A stretch of 64,000 nucleotides of DNA from an uncultured Flavobacteriales bacterium (GCA_905479105.1 CAJQLE010000003.1:558001-622000); one strand, 5' to 3'; counted from the stretch's first letter, positions 26,900 through 36,955 are shown. Numbers and translations are program-made. The notes: generated by a model not told the origin, from the letters alone.

Positions 26900-29800
26900 T
26901 TGAAAAGAATATTAGCTCTTCTAACGATTTTCATCGCTTTTGCATGTATTTTGCCTGACTCAGTCAAAGGACAATGCGCTGGAAGCCCTATTGTTTTGCC
27001 AATGAACCAAAATAATGGTCAAGATGGTTTGATGTTTAATCTTACTGCGTTGACTGATGTTACAGTAGATTCGGTTTGGGGCAATTTTGCTGCTGGAACA
27101 ATTGGAGTAGCTGAAATATGGTCATGTCCGACAGGAATTGTTGGAAATCAGGCTAATGCTGGGGCCTGGACCCTAGCGGGAAGTGCGAACAATGTTGTTA
27201 GCGCTGGGATTAATAATTCTACTCAAATTCCTGTTTACATTAATGTTCCAGTGTTGAACGGAACTACAACAGGCTTTTATGTGACTAGTACAGGCGCAAG
27301 TGGACCGATTATGAGATATACAAATGGTGTCGGTACTGCTGGTAATTTCTACATGGGCAATGGAGATATTTCTATTTCTCAAGGCTACGGAAAGGACTAT
27401 CCTTTTGGCGCGTCATTCAATCCGAGACAATTTAATGGGCACGTTTTCTACAGTTGTTGTCCCACACCTGCTGCTCCTCAGGGGCCAATAATCGGTGATA
27501 CAACGAGCTGTATAGGTGATACGGTAACTTTTTACGTTCCGTTTGACACGAATGCAGTTTCATATACATGGACAGTTCCGGCAGGAGATACAATCATATC
27601 AGGAGCCAATGATTCTCTCATGACAATGGTTGTTGGTCCGAATTCTTCAGGTGGTCAAATATGCGTATCGCTTACAGATACTTGTACCGCTAGTCCTGAC
27701 ATATGCGTGAACTATAGCATTAATCAGCCAGCAGCTCCACCAGCCATTAGTGGTGTTGTGTCGATTTGTCAAAATGATAGTGCTTGGTATTCAGTGACGG
27801 CATCTGCAAGTATTATTAGTTACAATTGGTTTTTACCTCCGGGTGCTTCCTTCCTTTCAACTCAAGATAGTAATGAAGTTCATGTTCAATTTGGTTCTAA
27901 TGGAGGTGATATCTGTCTTCAGGTTACAGACTCTTGTGCAACCAGTGATAGCGTTTGTTTAAGCGTTACTATTAATTCCAATCCAACACTTGCTAATGCA
28001 GGACCGGATAGAACGGTATGCGCTGGAAACATGGCGAACTTAGCGGCTACTGCTGCAGCTAACGGAATTGGTTTATGGTCGGTTATTTCGGCTCCTGGTG
28101 CAGGTTCTTTTACAGACACTGCTGATCACCAATCTGGATATTCAACACTCTCTCCGGGACAACATATACTAAGATGGACAGTTTCTTCTGCTGGTTGCCC
28201 GAGCACCTCGGATATGATGAATGTTGATGTTATAGCAACACCTGCAGCCAATTTCACCACGGCAAATGTCTGCGAAGGAACACCAGTTTCTTTCCAAGAT
28301 TTAAGCGCTAGTAATGGCACTTCAATTACTTCATGGTTGTGGGATGTCACAGGAAATGGAGTGGATAATTACTCCAATCAAAACCCGACACACAATTATA
28401 ATTCTCCTGGGATTTACAATGTAAGATTGATAGTGAGCGCCCAAGGTTGTGCGGACACATTGTATCAAAACTTAGCGGTCAATCCAATGCCTGTGTTGAG
28501 TGTTGTGGCTGAAGATGTCTGTTTCCAAGATCTTGTTGAGATTTCAAATACCTCAACAATCAGTTTAGGTTCTATCGATTCAGTTTCTTGGGATTTTGGT
28601 GATGGATCAGGTGTTCAAACAAGCTTTGGTGCAAGTGTGAATTTGGCACCCAACCACACCTATGGTCTCCCTGGGCAATATACCATCAATCACACGGCTT
28701 ATTCGGATCAAGGTTGTGTTGCGAATGCGGTAATTCCTATTGAAGTGTATCATTTACCAGTGGCTGATTTTAGCGCGGTCAATGCGTGCCAATTTCAAAC
28801 GACAGGCTTTAATGATTTAAGTACGATTGTAGGGGCGAACATTGATAAATGGTCATGGAGCTTTGGTGATGGAAATGATTCAGCGTTTGTGCAGAATCCA
28901 TCGCATGACTATGAAGTGAATGGTTTTGTTGATGTCACTTTATTGGTGCAGACGGATGAAGGCTGTATAGATCAAAAGACAGTGAGTTTAGAAGTGTTTC
29001 CAACGCCTGACAATGAATTCAATTATTCCAATCGGGTATGTTTAGGGGATACTCATTTCTTAGACGATCAATCTACCATTGCTTATGGATCTATAGATCA
29101 GTTCCTCTGGCAAATTGATGATTCGATTGACTATGTTGGGGCTAATGTGTGGCATTTGTTTGATGAAGTAGGCCTCTATAAAGTGGAGTTAACAACAGAA
29201 TCTGACAATGGATGTCGTGCTACAATTGAAAAGGAGATTCCAGTATTTGCCATTCCAGAGGCTGACTTTGTATTCACCAATGAATGCGAGGATGAATTGA
29301 TAAGCTTTTCGGACAGTACTAGTTTCAATAACGAGTCAATTTTTAGTTACTCATGGGATTTTGGAGATAGCACAGGATTGGTGAGTGAGCAAAATCCGAA
29401 ACATGCATTTGAAACTTTTGGGATTTATGATGTCACTTTTAAAGTAGAGTCATATAAAGGGTGCATTGGCACAGTAACTTATCCGGTGAAAGTTTATGAA
29501 AGAGTAATTCCCAACTTCACTCCAGTTCCAGATAGCGGTTGTTCACGATTGTACGTTGCTTTTCTTGATTCTACGGAGAGTTTCACGGATAGAGATTTAA
29601 AATATAAGTGGTATTACGGAGATGGATTTAGTCGATTTGATACTGCTGAATACACCTATGTAAATAGTTCTGGGAGGGTAAGAGCGTATGATGTTACACT
29701 AGAAATATTGACCGATGAGGGTTGCTTAGGATCTACTACACTTGATAGTTCTATTACTGTGATCCCACAGCCAATAGCTGCCTTCAGTAGTGATCCAGAA

Positions 29801-30307
29801 CTTGACAAGTTGAAAACAACCAATCCATTGGTACAATTCAAGAACGAGTCGATTCAAACCAATTGGCTGGTATGGGATTTTGGAGACGGTGAAATATCTA
29901 GAGAACAGAATCCAGCCCACGAGTATAAACTGGAAGGAGAGTATGAGGTTATGCTGGTCGCTAGAAATGTCTATCAATGTACTGATACATTGAGGAAAAC
30001 GGCAATTGTGAATCATGCCAACATTCCCTTTATTCCTTCGGCTTTCACGCCCAATGGAGACGGTATTAATGACTTTTTCTCGATTGATGGTCTTCAGGAT
30101 GTGTCAGATGTGACCCTTGAAATATTTGACAGATGGGGACATTTAATATTTCAAGGCGATGGTCTAGATGTTCAATGGGATGGATCAAATAACCAATCTA
30201 GAGTGGTTCAACAAGGCGTGTACAATTACAGATTGTTATACACTGATTCCTTCGGAGAGAGCTTTGAAGTGTCAGGAAACTTAAGCGTAGTCGGAGTAGA
30301 GAAATAA
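26900..30307 (+). CDS. Giant PKD-repeat adhesin with gliding-motility (type B) T9SS signal, copy 1
   Basis: The protein has about 1135 residues and starts at a TTG (reads MKRILALLTIFIAFACILPD; another TTG lies 6 bases upstream). After the signal peptide comes an N-terminal domain (about 26-195) ending in a double cysteine (YSCCP). Ig/PKD-like modules follow, with at least seven PKD repeats from about 465 marked by WDFGDG-type motifs. Nearly every repeat has a cysteine near its start and another in a closing GC. The C-terminal 95 residues form the type B sorting domain (FIPSAFTPNGDGINDFFSID). It is a T9SS surface adhesin or filament candidate. It is the first gene of a four-gene cassette, with 4 bases to the next gene. 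Confidence 0.88.
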   Translation: MKRILALLTIFIAFACILPDSVKGQCAGSPIVLPMNQNNGQDGLMFNLTALTDVTVDSVWGNFAAGTIGVAEIWSCPTGIVGNQANAGAWTLAGSANNVVSAGINNSTQIPVYINVPVLNGTTTGFYVTSTGASGPIMRYTNGVGTAGNFYMGNGDISISQGYGKDYPFGASFNPRQFNGHVFYSCCPTPAAPQGPIIGDTTSCIGDTVTFYVPFDTNAVSYTWTVPAGDTIISGANDSLMTMVVGPNSSGGQICVSLTDTCTASPDICVNYSINQPAAPPAISGVVSICQNDSAWYSVTASASIISYNWFLPPGASFLSTQDSNEVHVQFGSNGGDICLQVTDSCATSDSVCLSVTINSNPTLANAGPDRTVCAGNMANLAATAAANGIGLWSVISAPGAGSFTDTADHQSGYSTLSPGQHILRWTVSSAGCPSTSDMMNVDVIATPAANFTTANVCEGTPVSFQDLSASNGTSITSWLWDVTGNGVDNYSNQNPTHNYNSPGIYNVRLIVSAQGCADTLYQNLAVNPMPVLSVVAEDVCFQDLVEISNTSTISLGSIDSVSWDFGDGSGVQTSFGASVNLAPNHTYGLPGQYTINHTAYSDQGCVANAVIPIEVYHLPVADFSAVNACQFQTTGFNDLSTIVGANIDKWSWSFGDGNDSAFVQNPSHDYEVNGFVDVTLLVQTDEGCIDQKTVSLEVFPTPDNEFNYSNRVCLGDTHFLDDQSTIAYGSIDQFLWQIDDSIDYVGANVWHLFDEVGLYKVELTTESDNGCRATIEKEIPVFAIPEADFVFTNECEDELISFSDSTSFNNESIFSYSWDFGDSTGLVSEQNPKHAFETFGIYDVTFKVESYKGCIGTVTYPVKVYERVIPNFTPVPDSGCSRLYVAFLDSTESFTDRDLKYKWYYGDGFSRFDTAEYTYVNSSGRVRAYDVTLEILTDEGCLGSTTLDSSITVIPQPIAAFSSDPELDKLKTTNPLVQFKNESIQTNWLVWDFGDGEISREQNPAHEYKLEGEYEVMLVARNVYQCTDTLRKTAIVNHANIPFIPSAFTPNGDGINDFFSIDGLQDVSDVTLEIFDRWGHLIFQGDGLDVQWDGSNNQSRVVQQGVYNYRLLYTDSFGESFEVSGNLSVVGVEK

Positions 30308-30311
30308 TCAA

Positions 30312-30689
30312 ATGATGAAGAGTTTTAAGATAAATAAAATGACCAAAAAGCAAATCTATTTTGTGGCAATAATTTTTGCAGTGAGCTTTTTCACCAATAA
30401 GGCCTATTCTCAGGCTTCAGACGCATCAGGCTTGCCTTATTACGTTCCTGCTATCATGGAGATAATAACAGATGCTGCAGAGCAACCAACGGATACCAAT
30501 GCATACGTAAGTATGTTGTTTGAAGCTCAGGACTTTCCAGAAATTGTTTTGGGAGAAGAACTCGAGAATGAAACGTTGAGTGAAATTGAAGAATGGGTTT
30601 CAACGCATGCTGCTATAATGCAAGAATTCCAGCAGGAAAGAAAAATAAATTACGATAAGTTTTACTTAGAACAAGGAAATAACCAATGA
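30312..30689 (+). CDS. Small exported protein paired with adhesin 1
   Basis: The 125-residue protein has a long N-region and a signal peptide ending NKAYSQ; an internal ATG (MTKKQIYFVA) is an alternative start. The mature part is acidic and mostly helical, with NAYVSMLFEA, FPEIVLGEEL and EEWVSTHAAIM. No sorting signal is visible. Its stop overlaps the start of adhesin 2 by 4 bases (ATGA). It appears distantly related to the small protein at 33822 (NA[YF][VI], [FV]P and W[VW][SA][ST]H line up in order). Function is unknown; a role with the adjacent adhesin is inferred from the gene order. Confidence 0.7.
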   Translation: MMKSFKINKMTKKQIYFVAIIFAVSFFTNKAYSQASDASGLPYYVPAIMEIITDAAEQPTDTNAYVSMLFEAQDFPEIVLGEELENETLSEIEEWVSTHAAIMQEFQQERKINYDKFYLEQGNNQ

Positions 30690-33600
30690 TCAAATCAAAG
30701 CGAATATTAAAGTCGGTGAAGGTGTTATTGGCATTCATGCTTTTAGTAACATCTAGTGTAGGTTATTCTCAAACGCCTATTCCTATTGGACCTCAGAGCA
30801 ATACATTCACGAGTATGGTCAGGGGATACCATTTTATAGCACCCGTAAATTTTACAATTTGTGGTTTATATATTCCAACGGATGCTTCAATGGGATTGCA
30901 ATCTGTAGAGGTTGTTAAGTTTACCAACGCTGCACCTCCAGCTTTTCCTGGCACTACAAATGCTTTCACATCCCAATTTTATTCTCCAAGTTATCCTACC
31001 AATGCGATGATTCCTTGTAACATTCAAATCAATATAGGTGATATTGTGGGTGTCTATGGAGCGAGAGCAGCCAATATGGTAAATAGTTATGATGGTGTCA
31101 ATTATGCGTCAACCATATCTACCTTGCCAGTTACATTCTCTAGATCAGGAATGCAGGCAAATCTTTCGACAGGTCAAATGGCCAATATTTGGTCAGAGGT
31201 AAATTATAATATTGGAAGGATAATCATGTATTATGAATGCTGTCCCGATCCTCCCACACCTCAACTTACAGCTGCACCCACACAAATTTGTTCAAATGAT
31301 ACGTTTACCTATTCTGCGGCTGCTTATGCTTTTGCAACTGGATATACTTGGGATTTTGGTAATTCAGGTACAATTGTAGGTGCTAATATTGATAGCTCTG
31401 AAGTACAGGTGACTTATGATGGAACAGTCGTATTTGACACGGTGTGTTTGACCATGTTTGATTCTTGTTCGAGCAGTGACACTTGTTTTCCAGTAGTGAT
31501 TAATCCACCTTTTGCTTTTGCTGGAAATGATACTTCTATTTGCTCTACTACCTTCCAATTAAATGGAAATCAAGGTAACGGATATTGGACTGTACTAGGA
31601 GGTGCTGGAACGTTTTCCAACACCAATGACTTCAATTCATCCGTCAGTGGATTAGCACCGGGAGTGAACACGCTGTCATGGACTATTTCAAATAATAATT
31701 GCCCTGCGATAACCGATGAAATTAATATCACGGTTAAACCTGTTCCTGTTGCACAAATGATTGTGCCCGATGGATGTGATCAAGGACAGATTCAGTTTGT
31801 TGATGACTCATACGCTCTTAATGGAAATATCATTGATTGGAATTGGGATGTTGACGGTGATGGAACATTTGATTATAGCACCAATACGTTTAATCACACG
31901 TACGCTGCACCTGGAACATATCAGTGCACGTTGGTTGTAACCGCGAATCAAGGATGTCAAGACACATTGGTAGAACCAATTATTGTTCACCCGAATCCTG
32001 TAACTGACTTCTCCTACAATAGTGATTGTGAAGGCAGTCCTATGGCTTTCAATGATCTTACGGTAATTTCTTCTGGATTCATAAGTGATTGGGAGTGGGA
32101 TTTTGGCGATGGAACAACTAATAGTTTAGCTCAAGGTCCAGCGCACGTATATGCAAATGCTGGTTTTTACTGGGTTTCATTGACTGCTACCAGCAATGAA
32201 GGGTGTACGGTCACTCATTCTGATTCGGTTCAAGTTTATTCTATACCAGATATTGACTGGTTGTCTCCTGAGATGTGCCAGAATGATACCGTCTTTTATG
32301 CTGATTCATCAACATCAGTTGAAGGCGTGATTAATTACTGGGAATGGGATTTCGGTGATGGTTCACCGATTGATTACAACCAACATACAGCACATAAGTA
32401 TCCAACGCATAATCTTTATTCTGTTCGATTAACGGTTGCTACTAATTTGGGATGTACAAATACTGTAGTGAGAGATCAGCGTTCATTCCCCGTTCCTCAA
32501 CCTAATTACCTTCAAGATGGAGTGTGTGAAGAACAGCGAGTAACTTTTACAGATAATTCAACGGTGAGCAATATGTTCGGATCCACATTCGCAAGTTTCC
32601 GATGGAACTTCGGTGATGGAGATAGCGCCATTAATCCTTCCGTAGGTCATTTTTATCAAGATCCGGGCCTCTACACTTTAGCGCTGACTCCTTATACTAA
32701 CTATGGATGTCATTTCACTTTTGAAGATGAGATTCTGATAAGACCTAGACCAGACGCTAAGATTTTGGTTGTAGACGATAAAGTCTGCGCTCGAAATGAG
32801 ATCAGCTATCGTGATCAAACTTATTTTGACTATGAGTTTGATGCAGTAGGAGTGGTAGCTTGGAATTGGCAGTTTGGAAACGGTGCATCATCATCATTGC
32901 AAGACCCTAAAAACGTTTTTGCTAAAGGCGGAGATTATAGCACATTACTCACAGTTGAAACGGGTTATGGGTGTATAGATTCTACAAGAAAAACTACAGT
33001 CATTTATCACAATCCAAAGGCTGAATATCGCATGGACACACTCGAAGGATGTTCTCCTCATTGTGTTACGTTTATCGATGAGTCTAAATTATCTACCGGT
33101 GAAGATTTAATTTACAATTGGAATTTCGGTGATGGACAAATTGATGTCGAAAATGTGAATCCAACGTATTGTTATGCCATTCAGGATGGGGCTAGTGATG
33201 TATTGTTTAATTCATCTTTAAGGGTGACTTCGCCTAATGGATGTTCTGATTCATACAGCAGTCCAGGTCGCATAAAGGTTTATTCAAATCCGATTGCTGA
33301 TTTTGATGTTGGTTCTGTTTCAGTAAGTGAATTAGAGCCAGTTGTGCTGATTGATAATTACTCTGTTGGAGGCGATTATTGGAGTTGGGATTTTGGTGAT
33401 ACTAGTTTTAGTTCGCTCTTCAATCCAATAAAACATGAATATGCTGAGCCGGGTATTTACGAGATTCAATTGGTTACTCTAACAGAGTTCGGTTGTAGAG
33501 ATAATATCTCAAAGCGAGTGAATGTGGAAAGACTACAGACAATCTTCATTCCTTCAAGTTTCACTCCAAATGGAGATGGTGTCAATGACTTCTTTGAAGT

Positions 33601-33817
33601 TTACGGGGCCGATCTTCAAGAGGTTAAGCTTTGGATTTTTGATCGATGGGGTAATGAATTATTCTATGGTGAAGATGACTTAGCAAGGTGGGATGGTAAG
33701 ATTGAAGGCAAGCTGCTTCCAATAGGTGCTTATGCTTATGTATTAGTCTATAAGCAATCTGATCAAATCAGACAAAAGAAGTCGGGAAATTTTGTAATCT
33801 CTAGATCAAACAATTAA
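30686..33817 (+). CDS. Giant PKD-repeat adhesin with gliding-motility (type B) T9SS signal, copy 2
   Basis: The 1043-residue protein starts at an ATG overlapping the previous stop (MIKSKRILKSVKVLLAFMLL, signal ending GYSQT). The N-terminal domain (about 30-185) ends in YYECCPDPP, mirroring copy 1. About seven PKD modules run from residue ~375 to ~945 (WEWDFGDG, FRWNFGDGD, WNWQFGNG and others), most opening and closing on a cysteine. The C-terminal type B domain (FIPSSFTPNGDGVNDFFEV) ends FVISRSNN. Layout and motifs show it is a paralogue of copy 1 rather than a duplicate of recent origin. T9SS export and surface location are inferred from the C-terminal domain. Confidence 0.88.
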   Translation: MIKSKRILKSVKVLLAFMLLVTSSVGYSQTPIPIGPQSNTFTSMVRGYHFIAPVNFTICGLYIPTDASMGLQSVEVVKFTNAAPPAFPGTTNAFTSQFYSPSYPTNAMIPCNIQINIGDIVGVYGARAANMVNSYDGVNYASTISTLPVTFSRSGMQANLSTGQMANIWSEVNYNIGRIIMYYECCPDPPTPQLTAAPTQICSNDTFTYSAAAYAFATGYTWDFGNSGTIVGANIDSSEVQVTYDGTVVFDTVCLTMFDSCSSSDTCFPVVINPPFAFAGNDTSICSTTFQLNGNQGNGYWTVLGGAGTFSNTNDFNSSVSGLAPGVNTLSWTISNNNCPAITDEINITVKPVPVAQMIVPDGCDQGQIQFVDDSYALNGNIIDWNWDVDGDGTFDYSTNTFNHTYAAPGTYQCTLVVTANQGCQDTLVEPIIVHPNPVTDFSYNSDCEGSPMAFNDLTVISSGFISDWEWDFGDGTTNSLAQGPAHVYANAGFYWVSLTATSNEGCTVTHSDSVQVYSIPDIDWLSPEMCQNDTVFYADSSTSVEGVINYWEWDFGDGSPIDYNQHTAHKYPTHNLYSVRLTVATNLGCTNTVVRDQRSFPVPQPNYLQDGVCEEQRVTFTDNSTVSNMFGSTFASFRWNFGDGDSAINPSVGHFYQDPGLYTLALTPYTNYGCHFTFEDEILIRPRPDAKILVVDDKVCARNEISYRDQTYFDYEFDAVGVVAWNWQFGNGASSSLQDPKNVFAKGGDYSTLLTVETGYGCIDSTRKTTVIYHNPKAEYRMDTLEGCSPHCVTFIDESKLSTGEDLIYNWNFGDGQIDVENVNPTYCYAIQDGASDVLFNSSLRVTSPNGCSDSYSSPGRIKVYSNPIADFDVGSVSVSELEPVVLIDNYSVGGDYWSWDFGDTSFSSLFNPIKHEYAEPGIYEIQLVTLTEFGCRDNISKRVNVERLQTIFIPSSFTPNGDGVNDFFEVYGADLQEVKLWIFDRWGNELFYGEDDLARWDGKIEGKLLPIGAYAYVLVYKQSDQIRQKKSGNFVISRSNN

Positions 33818-33821
33818 TAAA

Positions 33822-34145
33822 ATGAAGAAGTTGAATCAATTCAAAGCCATACTTATTCTGATAGCTGTGATGTTTGGTTTTTCTGGCTTTGCTCAGAGTA
33901 CAAATGTCGCTGATGATGAACAACCTATATTGTCGTATGATACCTATGCGATCGCTACAGAATGGAATGCTTGGCACGAAACACCGAATGCTGCAAATGC
34001 GTTTATTGGTGAATTTATGACCGAGTTTAATGTTCCTCAAACAACAGTGAATCCAGGCTTGACATTATTCAAAACTTGGCAATGGTGGGCTTCACATAAT
34101 GAAGCTGCTGTAGAAGAATACATTTCTCGGAGAGACAATCAATAG
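33822..34145 (+). CDS. Small exported protein paired with adhesin 2
   Basis: The 107-residue protein has a signal peptide (MKKLNQFKAILILIAVMFGF to GFAQ). The mature part is short and aromatic-rich, with TPNAANAFIGEFM and LFKTWQWWASHNEA. It starts 4 bases after the stop of adhesin 2. It resembles the small protein at 30312 over about 50 residues. Its LFKTWQWW resembles VFKRWEWYW in the N-terminal module of the giant VPS10-like protein at 10768. No T9SS sorting domain is present, so it probably stays in the periplasm or is released. Function is unknown. Confidence 0.7.
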   Translation: MKKLNQFKAILILIAVMFGFSGFAQSTNVADDEQPILSYDTYAIATEWNAWHETPNAANAFIGEFMTEFNVPQTTVNPGLTLFKTWQWWASHNEAAVEEYISRRDNQ

Positions 34146-34156
34146 CAGGTCTTCCA

Positions 34157-35857
34157 TTAAGAAATTCCTAAATCCTTGATGATATCTTGAATGGTATGAT
34201 CAAGGATTTTTTGTTGTGCACTTAGTGATTTAGTGCTGTCCCATTCTTTTCTCACGCTGAAATAAAACTTGATCTTTGGCTCTGTTCCTGAAGGTCGAGC
34301 TGAGATTTTACTTCCTGATGAAGTATAGAACTGCAAGACGTTCGAAGCCGGTAAATCTATTGGTGTTGAATGCCCCGTTTTAAGATCAGTGGATGTTCCG
34401 TTGTTGATATCATCTATCCGAACGATTTCATCTCCACCGAGCGATGAAGGAGGATTTGATCTTAAGTCGCGCATCATTTGAGCGATTTCTTCACCACCTT
34501 CTTTGCCTTTTTTGGTTAGGCTAATAAGATCCTCTTTATAGAGGCCATGACGCTTATAAATTCGACTTAAATATTGTTCTGCATTTTCACCGTCTTGAAG
34601 AACCTGACCCAGCCAATCGCAGAAGATCAACGCAGCAGTTAAGGCATCCTTGTCGCGCACAAAATCACCAATCATAAAACCGTAGCTCTCTTCGCCACCG
34701 CCAATAAAGGTTTTGTCACCTTCATTGTCTTTGATCAGTTTAGCAATGTGCTTAAAACCCGTTAGGCAAACTTCTGAATCAACGCCATAGTGCAACGCGA
34801 CATCACCAAATAAATCGCTGCTTACGATGGTGTAGGCAATGAATTCATCCCCTTTAAGTGCTGTGTTCTGCAATAGGTAATCTGTTAACAGAACGCCCGT
34901 CTGATTTCCGTTCAGGAGAATCATTTCCCCTTCACTGTTTCTCACCGCCACGCCTATTCTATCACTATCGGGGTCCGTTCCTATAACCAGGTCAGCATTT
35001 TCTTTTTCAGCCAATTCTAAAGCCATGTTCAAGGCCTCGCGCTCTTCTGGATTCGGACTTTTTACAGTTGGGAAATTCCCATCAGGAACGGCCTGTTCCT
35101 CAACGATAAGCAGATTCTCATAACCTGCCTCTTGCAAAAGTCTAGGCAGCAATGTAATTGATGTGCCGTGCAAAGATGTCAACACGATTTTCAGATTCTT
35201 ATTGACGTTGTTGGATCGTCTTTGCTCCAATGAGGCTTTAACAAAAGCACCGTCCATTTCCTTGCCCAATTCATGGATCAAAGAAGAGTTTGCTTTGAAA
35301 TTGATTTGACTGAGCTGCTCGATTTTCCGAACCTCTTCAATGATAACTTTATCTTGTGGAGCAACGATTTGCGCACCATCATTCCAATATACTTTGTATC
35401 CGTTGTATTCAGGTGGGTTGTGTGAAGCTGTAATAACGATTCCACTATGGCAGTTTAATTCTCTCACAGCAAAAGACAACTGAGGCGTAGGCCGCAATTC
35501 AGAAAACAAATAAGCCTCAATGCCATTAGCTGAGAAAATTTCAGCTACCATTCGGGCAAATGTTTGACTGTTGTTTCTGCAATCATAGGCAATGGCGATT
35601 CTAATTTGTTCGCTAGGAAATGACTGCTTGAGGTAATTGGCCAATCCTTGCGTGGCCATACCGAAGGTGTATTTGTTCACTCTGTTTGAACCAACACCCA
35701 TCACTCCACGCATTCCTCCAGTTCCAAATTCAAGGTCGCGGTAGAAAGCATCTTCTAGATCTTTCTCTGGACCGTCTAGAAGCGCTTGTATTCCATTCTT
35801 GAATGATTCTTCCGTATCTTGTTTTAGCCATCTTAGGGCATTCTCTCTTGCTGTCAT
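34157..35857 (-). CDS. Phospho-sugar mutase (phosphoglucomutase/phosphomannomutase family)
   Basis: This 566-residue alpha-D-phosphohexomutase interconverts sugar 1- and 6-phosphates. All four family motifs are visible: the phosphoserine loop TASHNPPEYNG (about residue 140), the metal-binding GTDPDSDRIG (about 295), the sugar-binding GGGEESYGF (about 390) and the phosphate-binding RPSGTEPKIKF near the C-terminus. GGMRGVMGVGSNRVN at about 45 is typical of the long bacterial/PGM2-like branch. The exact sugar cannot be told from sequence. It is convergent with the adhesin cassette, 11 bases away. Confidence 0.92.
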   Translation of the reverse strand: MTARENALRWLKQDTEESFKNGIQALLDGPEKDLEDAFYRDLEFGTGGMRGVMGVGSNRVNKYTFGMATQGLANYLKQSFPSEQIRIAIAYDCRNNSQTFARMVAEIFSANGIEAYLFSELRPTPQLSFAVRELNCHSGIVITASHNPPEYNGYKVYWNDGAQIVAPQDKVIIEEVRKIEQLSQINFKANSSLIHELGKEMDGAFVKASLEQRRSNNVNKNLKIVLTSLHGTSITLLPRLLQEAGYENLLIVEEQAVPDGNFPTVKSPNPEEREALNMALELAEKENADLVIGTDPDSDRIGVAVRNSEGEMILLNGNQTGVLLTDYLLQNTALKGDEFIAYTIVSSDLFGDVALHYGVDSEVCLTGFKHIAKLIKDNEGDKTFIGGGEESYGFMIGDFVRDKDALTAALIFCDWLGQVLQDGENAEQYLSRIYKRHGLYKEDLISLTKKGKEGGEEIAQMMRDLRSNPPSSLGGDEIVRIDDINNGTSTDLKTGHSTPIDLPASNVLQFYTSSGSKISARPSGTEPKIKFYFSVRKEWDSTKSLSAQQKILDHTIQDIIKDLGIS

Positions 35858-35943
35858 AGCGTAAAATTAGGGGTGCAAATTTAGCTTCTTAGATAACAAT
35901 GAGAACTCCCGTTTCACGTTAAAAACAGTATCGCTTCAAAGCG

Positions 35944-35951
35944 TAAATTTG
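35944..35951 (+). promoter_or_regulatory. Bacteroidota -7 element for the coiled-coil lipoprotein
   Basis: TAAATTTG matches TAnnTTTG, 18 bases before the ATG. No TTG at N19 is seen. Confidence 0.4.
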
Positions 35952-35969
35952 TTGTAAATATTTTAAGCC

Positions 35970-36824
35970 ATGCGTTTTCTATCCTTCCTCATTCTCCTAT
36001 CAATTGTGGTTGCTTCTTGTGGAAACCCAGAAGCAGAAAAAGCAGCTCAAAAAGCTGCTTCAGATAGTTTGTTGCAAGTTCAGCAAGACTCTTTGCTCGA
36101 TGTTTTTCGCGGTGAGCTTCAAGATATTTCTCAGCGCATTAGTCAGGTTTCTGTTCGCAATGGTTTATTAGCGATTGATTCCAATGAAGGTGATGTGCTT
36201 TCTAAGGATATGATTCTTAAGCGCGTGGAATCTTTAGATGGTTTGCTTTCCAATAACAAATCGGAGTTGAATCAGCTTTATGAGCGCATGCGTAAGAGCA
36301 ATGTGAAAAACAAGCAGATGGAAGATATGCTTCAAGGTATGCAGGCGCGCATCGCTGAGCGCGAAGAGCAGATTGATAAATTGATGTCGATGATCAATGA
36401 TAAAGATGTGGTAATTGGTGAGATTAAAGCAAGCTTAGACAGCATGCGCAGAGACAACATCAATTTGACAGAAGATGTGATTCACATGGATGAAGAAATG
36501 CACACTGTGCACTACATTATCGGAGAGCAAAAAGAATTGAAAGAGAAAGGTGTTATTACGAAGGAAGGTGGTATTCTCGGAATTGGTGCTTCCAAAAAAT
36601 TGGACGTAAGCAAGCTTGATCCTGCTTTATTTACCGATGGTGATGACCGAGAGTTGTTAAGTATTCCACTATATTCAAAAAAGGCAAAGCTGATTACCAA
36701 TCACCCAGAAACTTCTTATGAATTTATCATGGATTCTGATGGCAATGTAGAGTCGTTGAAAGTGAATGATAGAAAAGCATTTTGGTCCGTTACCAATTAC
36801 CTTGTGGTTGAGGTAGACAATTAA
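35970..36824 (+). CDS. Coiled-coil lipoprotein
   Basis: The 284-residue protein has a lipoprotein signal (MRFLSFLILLSIVVASC; acylated cysteine at residue 17). A long coiled coil (about residues 40-205) follows, with heptad-like spacing of L, M and I (DMILKRVESLDGLLSNNKSE, QMEDMLQGMQARIAEREEQI). A small globular C-terminus (about 205-284) includes LITNHPETSYEFIMDSDGN. Similar Bacteroidota proteins are sometimes labelled Cbp1-family collagen-binding adhesins, but no binding activity can be read here. Monocistronic. Confidence 0.78.
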   Translation: MRFLSFLILLSIVVASCGNPEAEKAAQKAASDSLLQVQQDSLLDVFRGELQDISQRISQVSVRNGLLAIDSNEGDVLSKDMILKRVESLDGLLSNNKSELNQLYERMRKSNVKNKQMEDMLQGMQARIAEREEQIDKLMSMINDKDVVIGEIKASLDSMRRDNINLTEDVIHMDEEMHTVHYIIGEQKELKEKGVITKEGGILGIGASKKLDVSKLDPALFTDGDDRELLSIPLYSKKAKLITNHPETSYEFIMDSDGNVESLKVNDRKAFWSVTNYLVVEVDN

Positions 36825-36955
36825 ATTTTGTCGCTTTTTCTGAATATTTAATCGAAAAAGGATTCGTGCTCAGCAAATTTTTTGAAGAAAGTCGCTGATT
36901 ACCAAATCTTTTAGCCTCGAATTACGTCTTATATGTAAACATCATAAAGACGATC

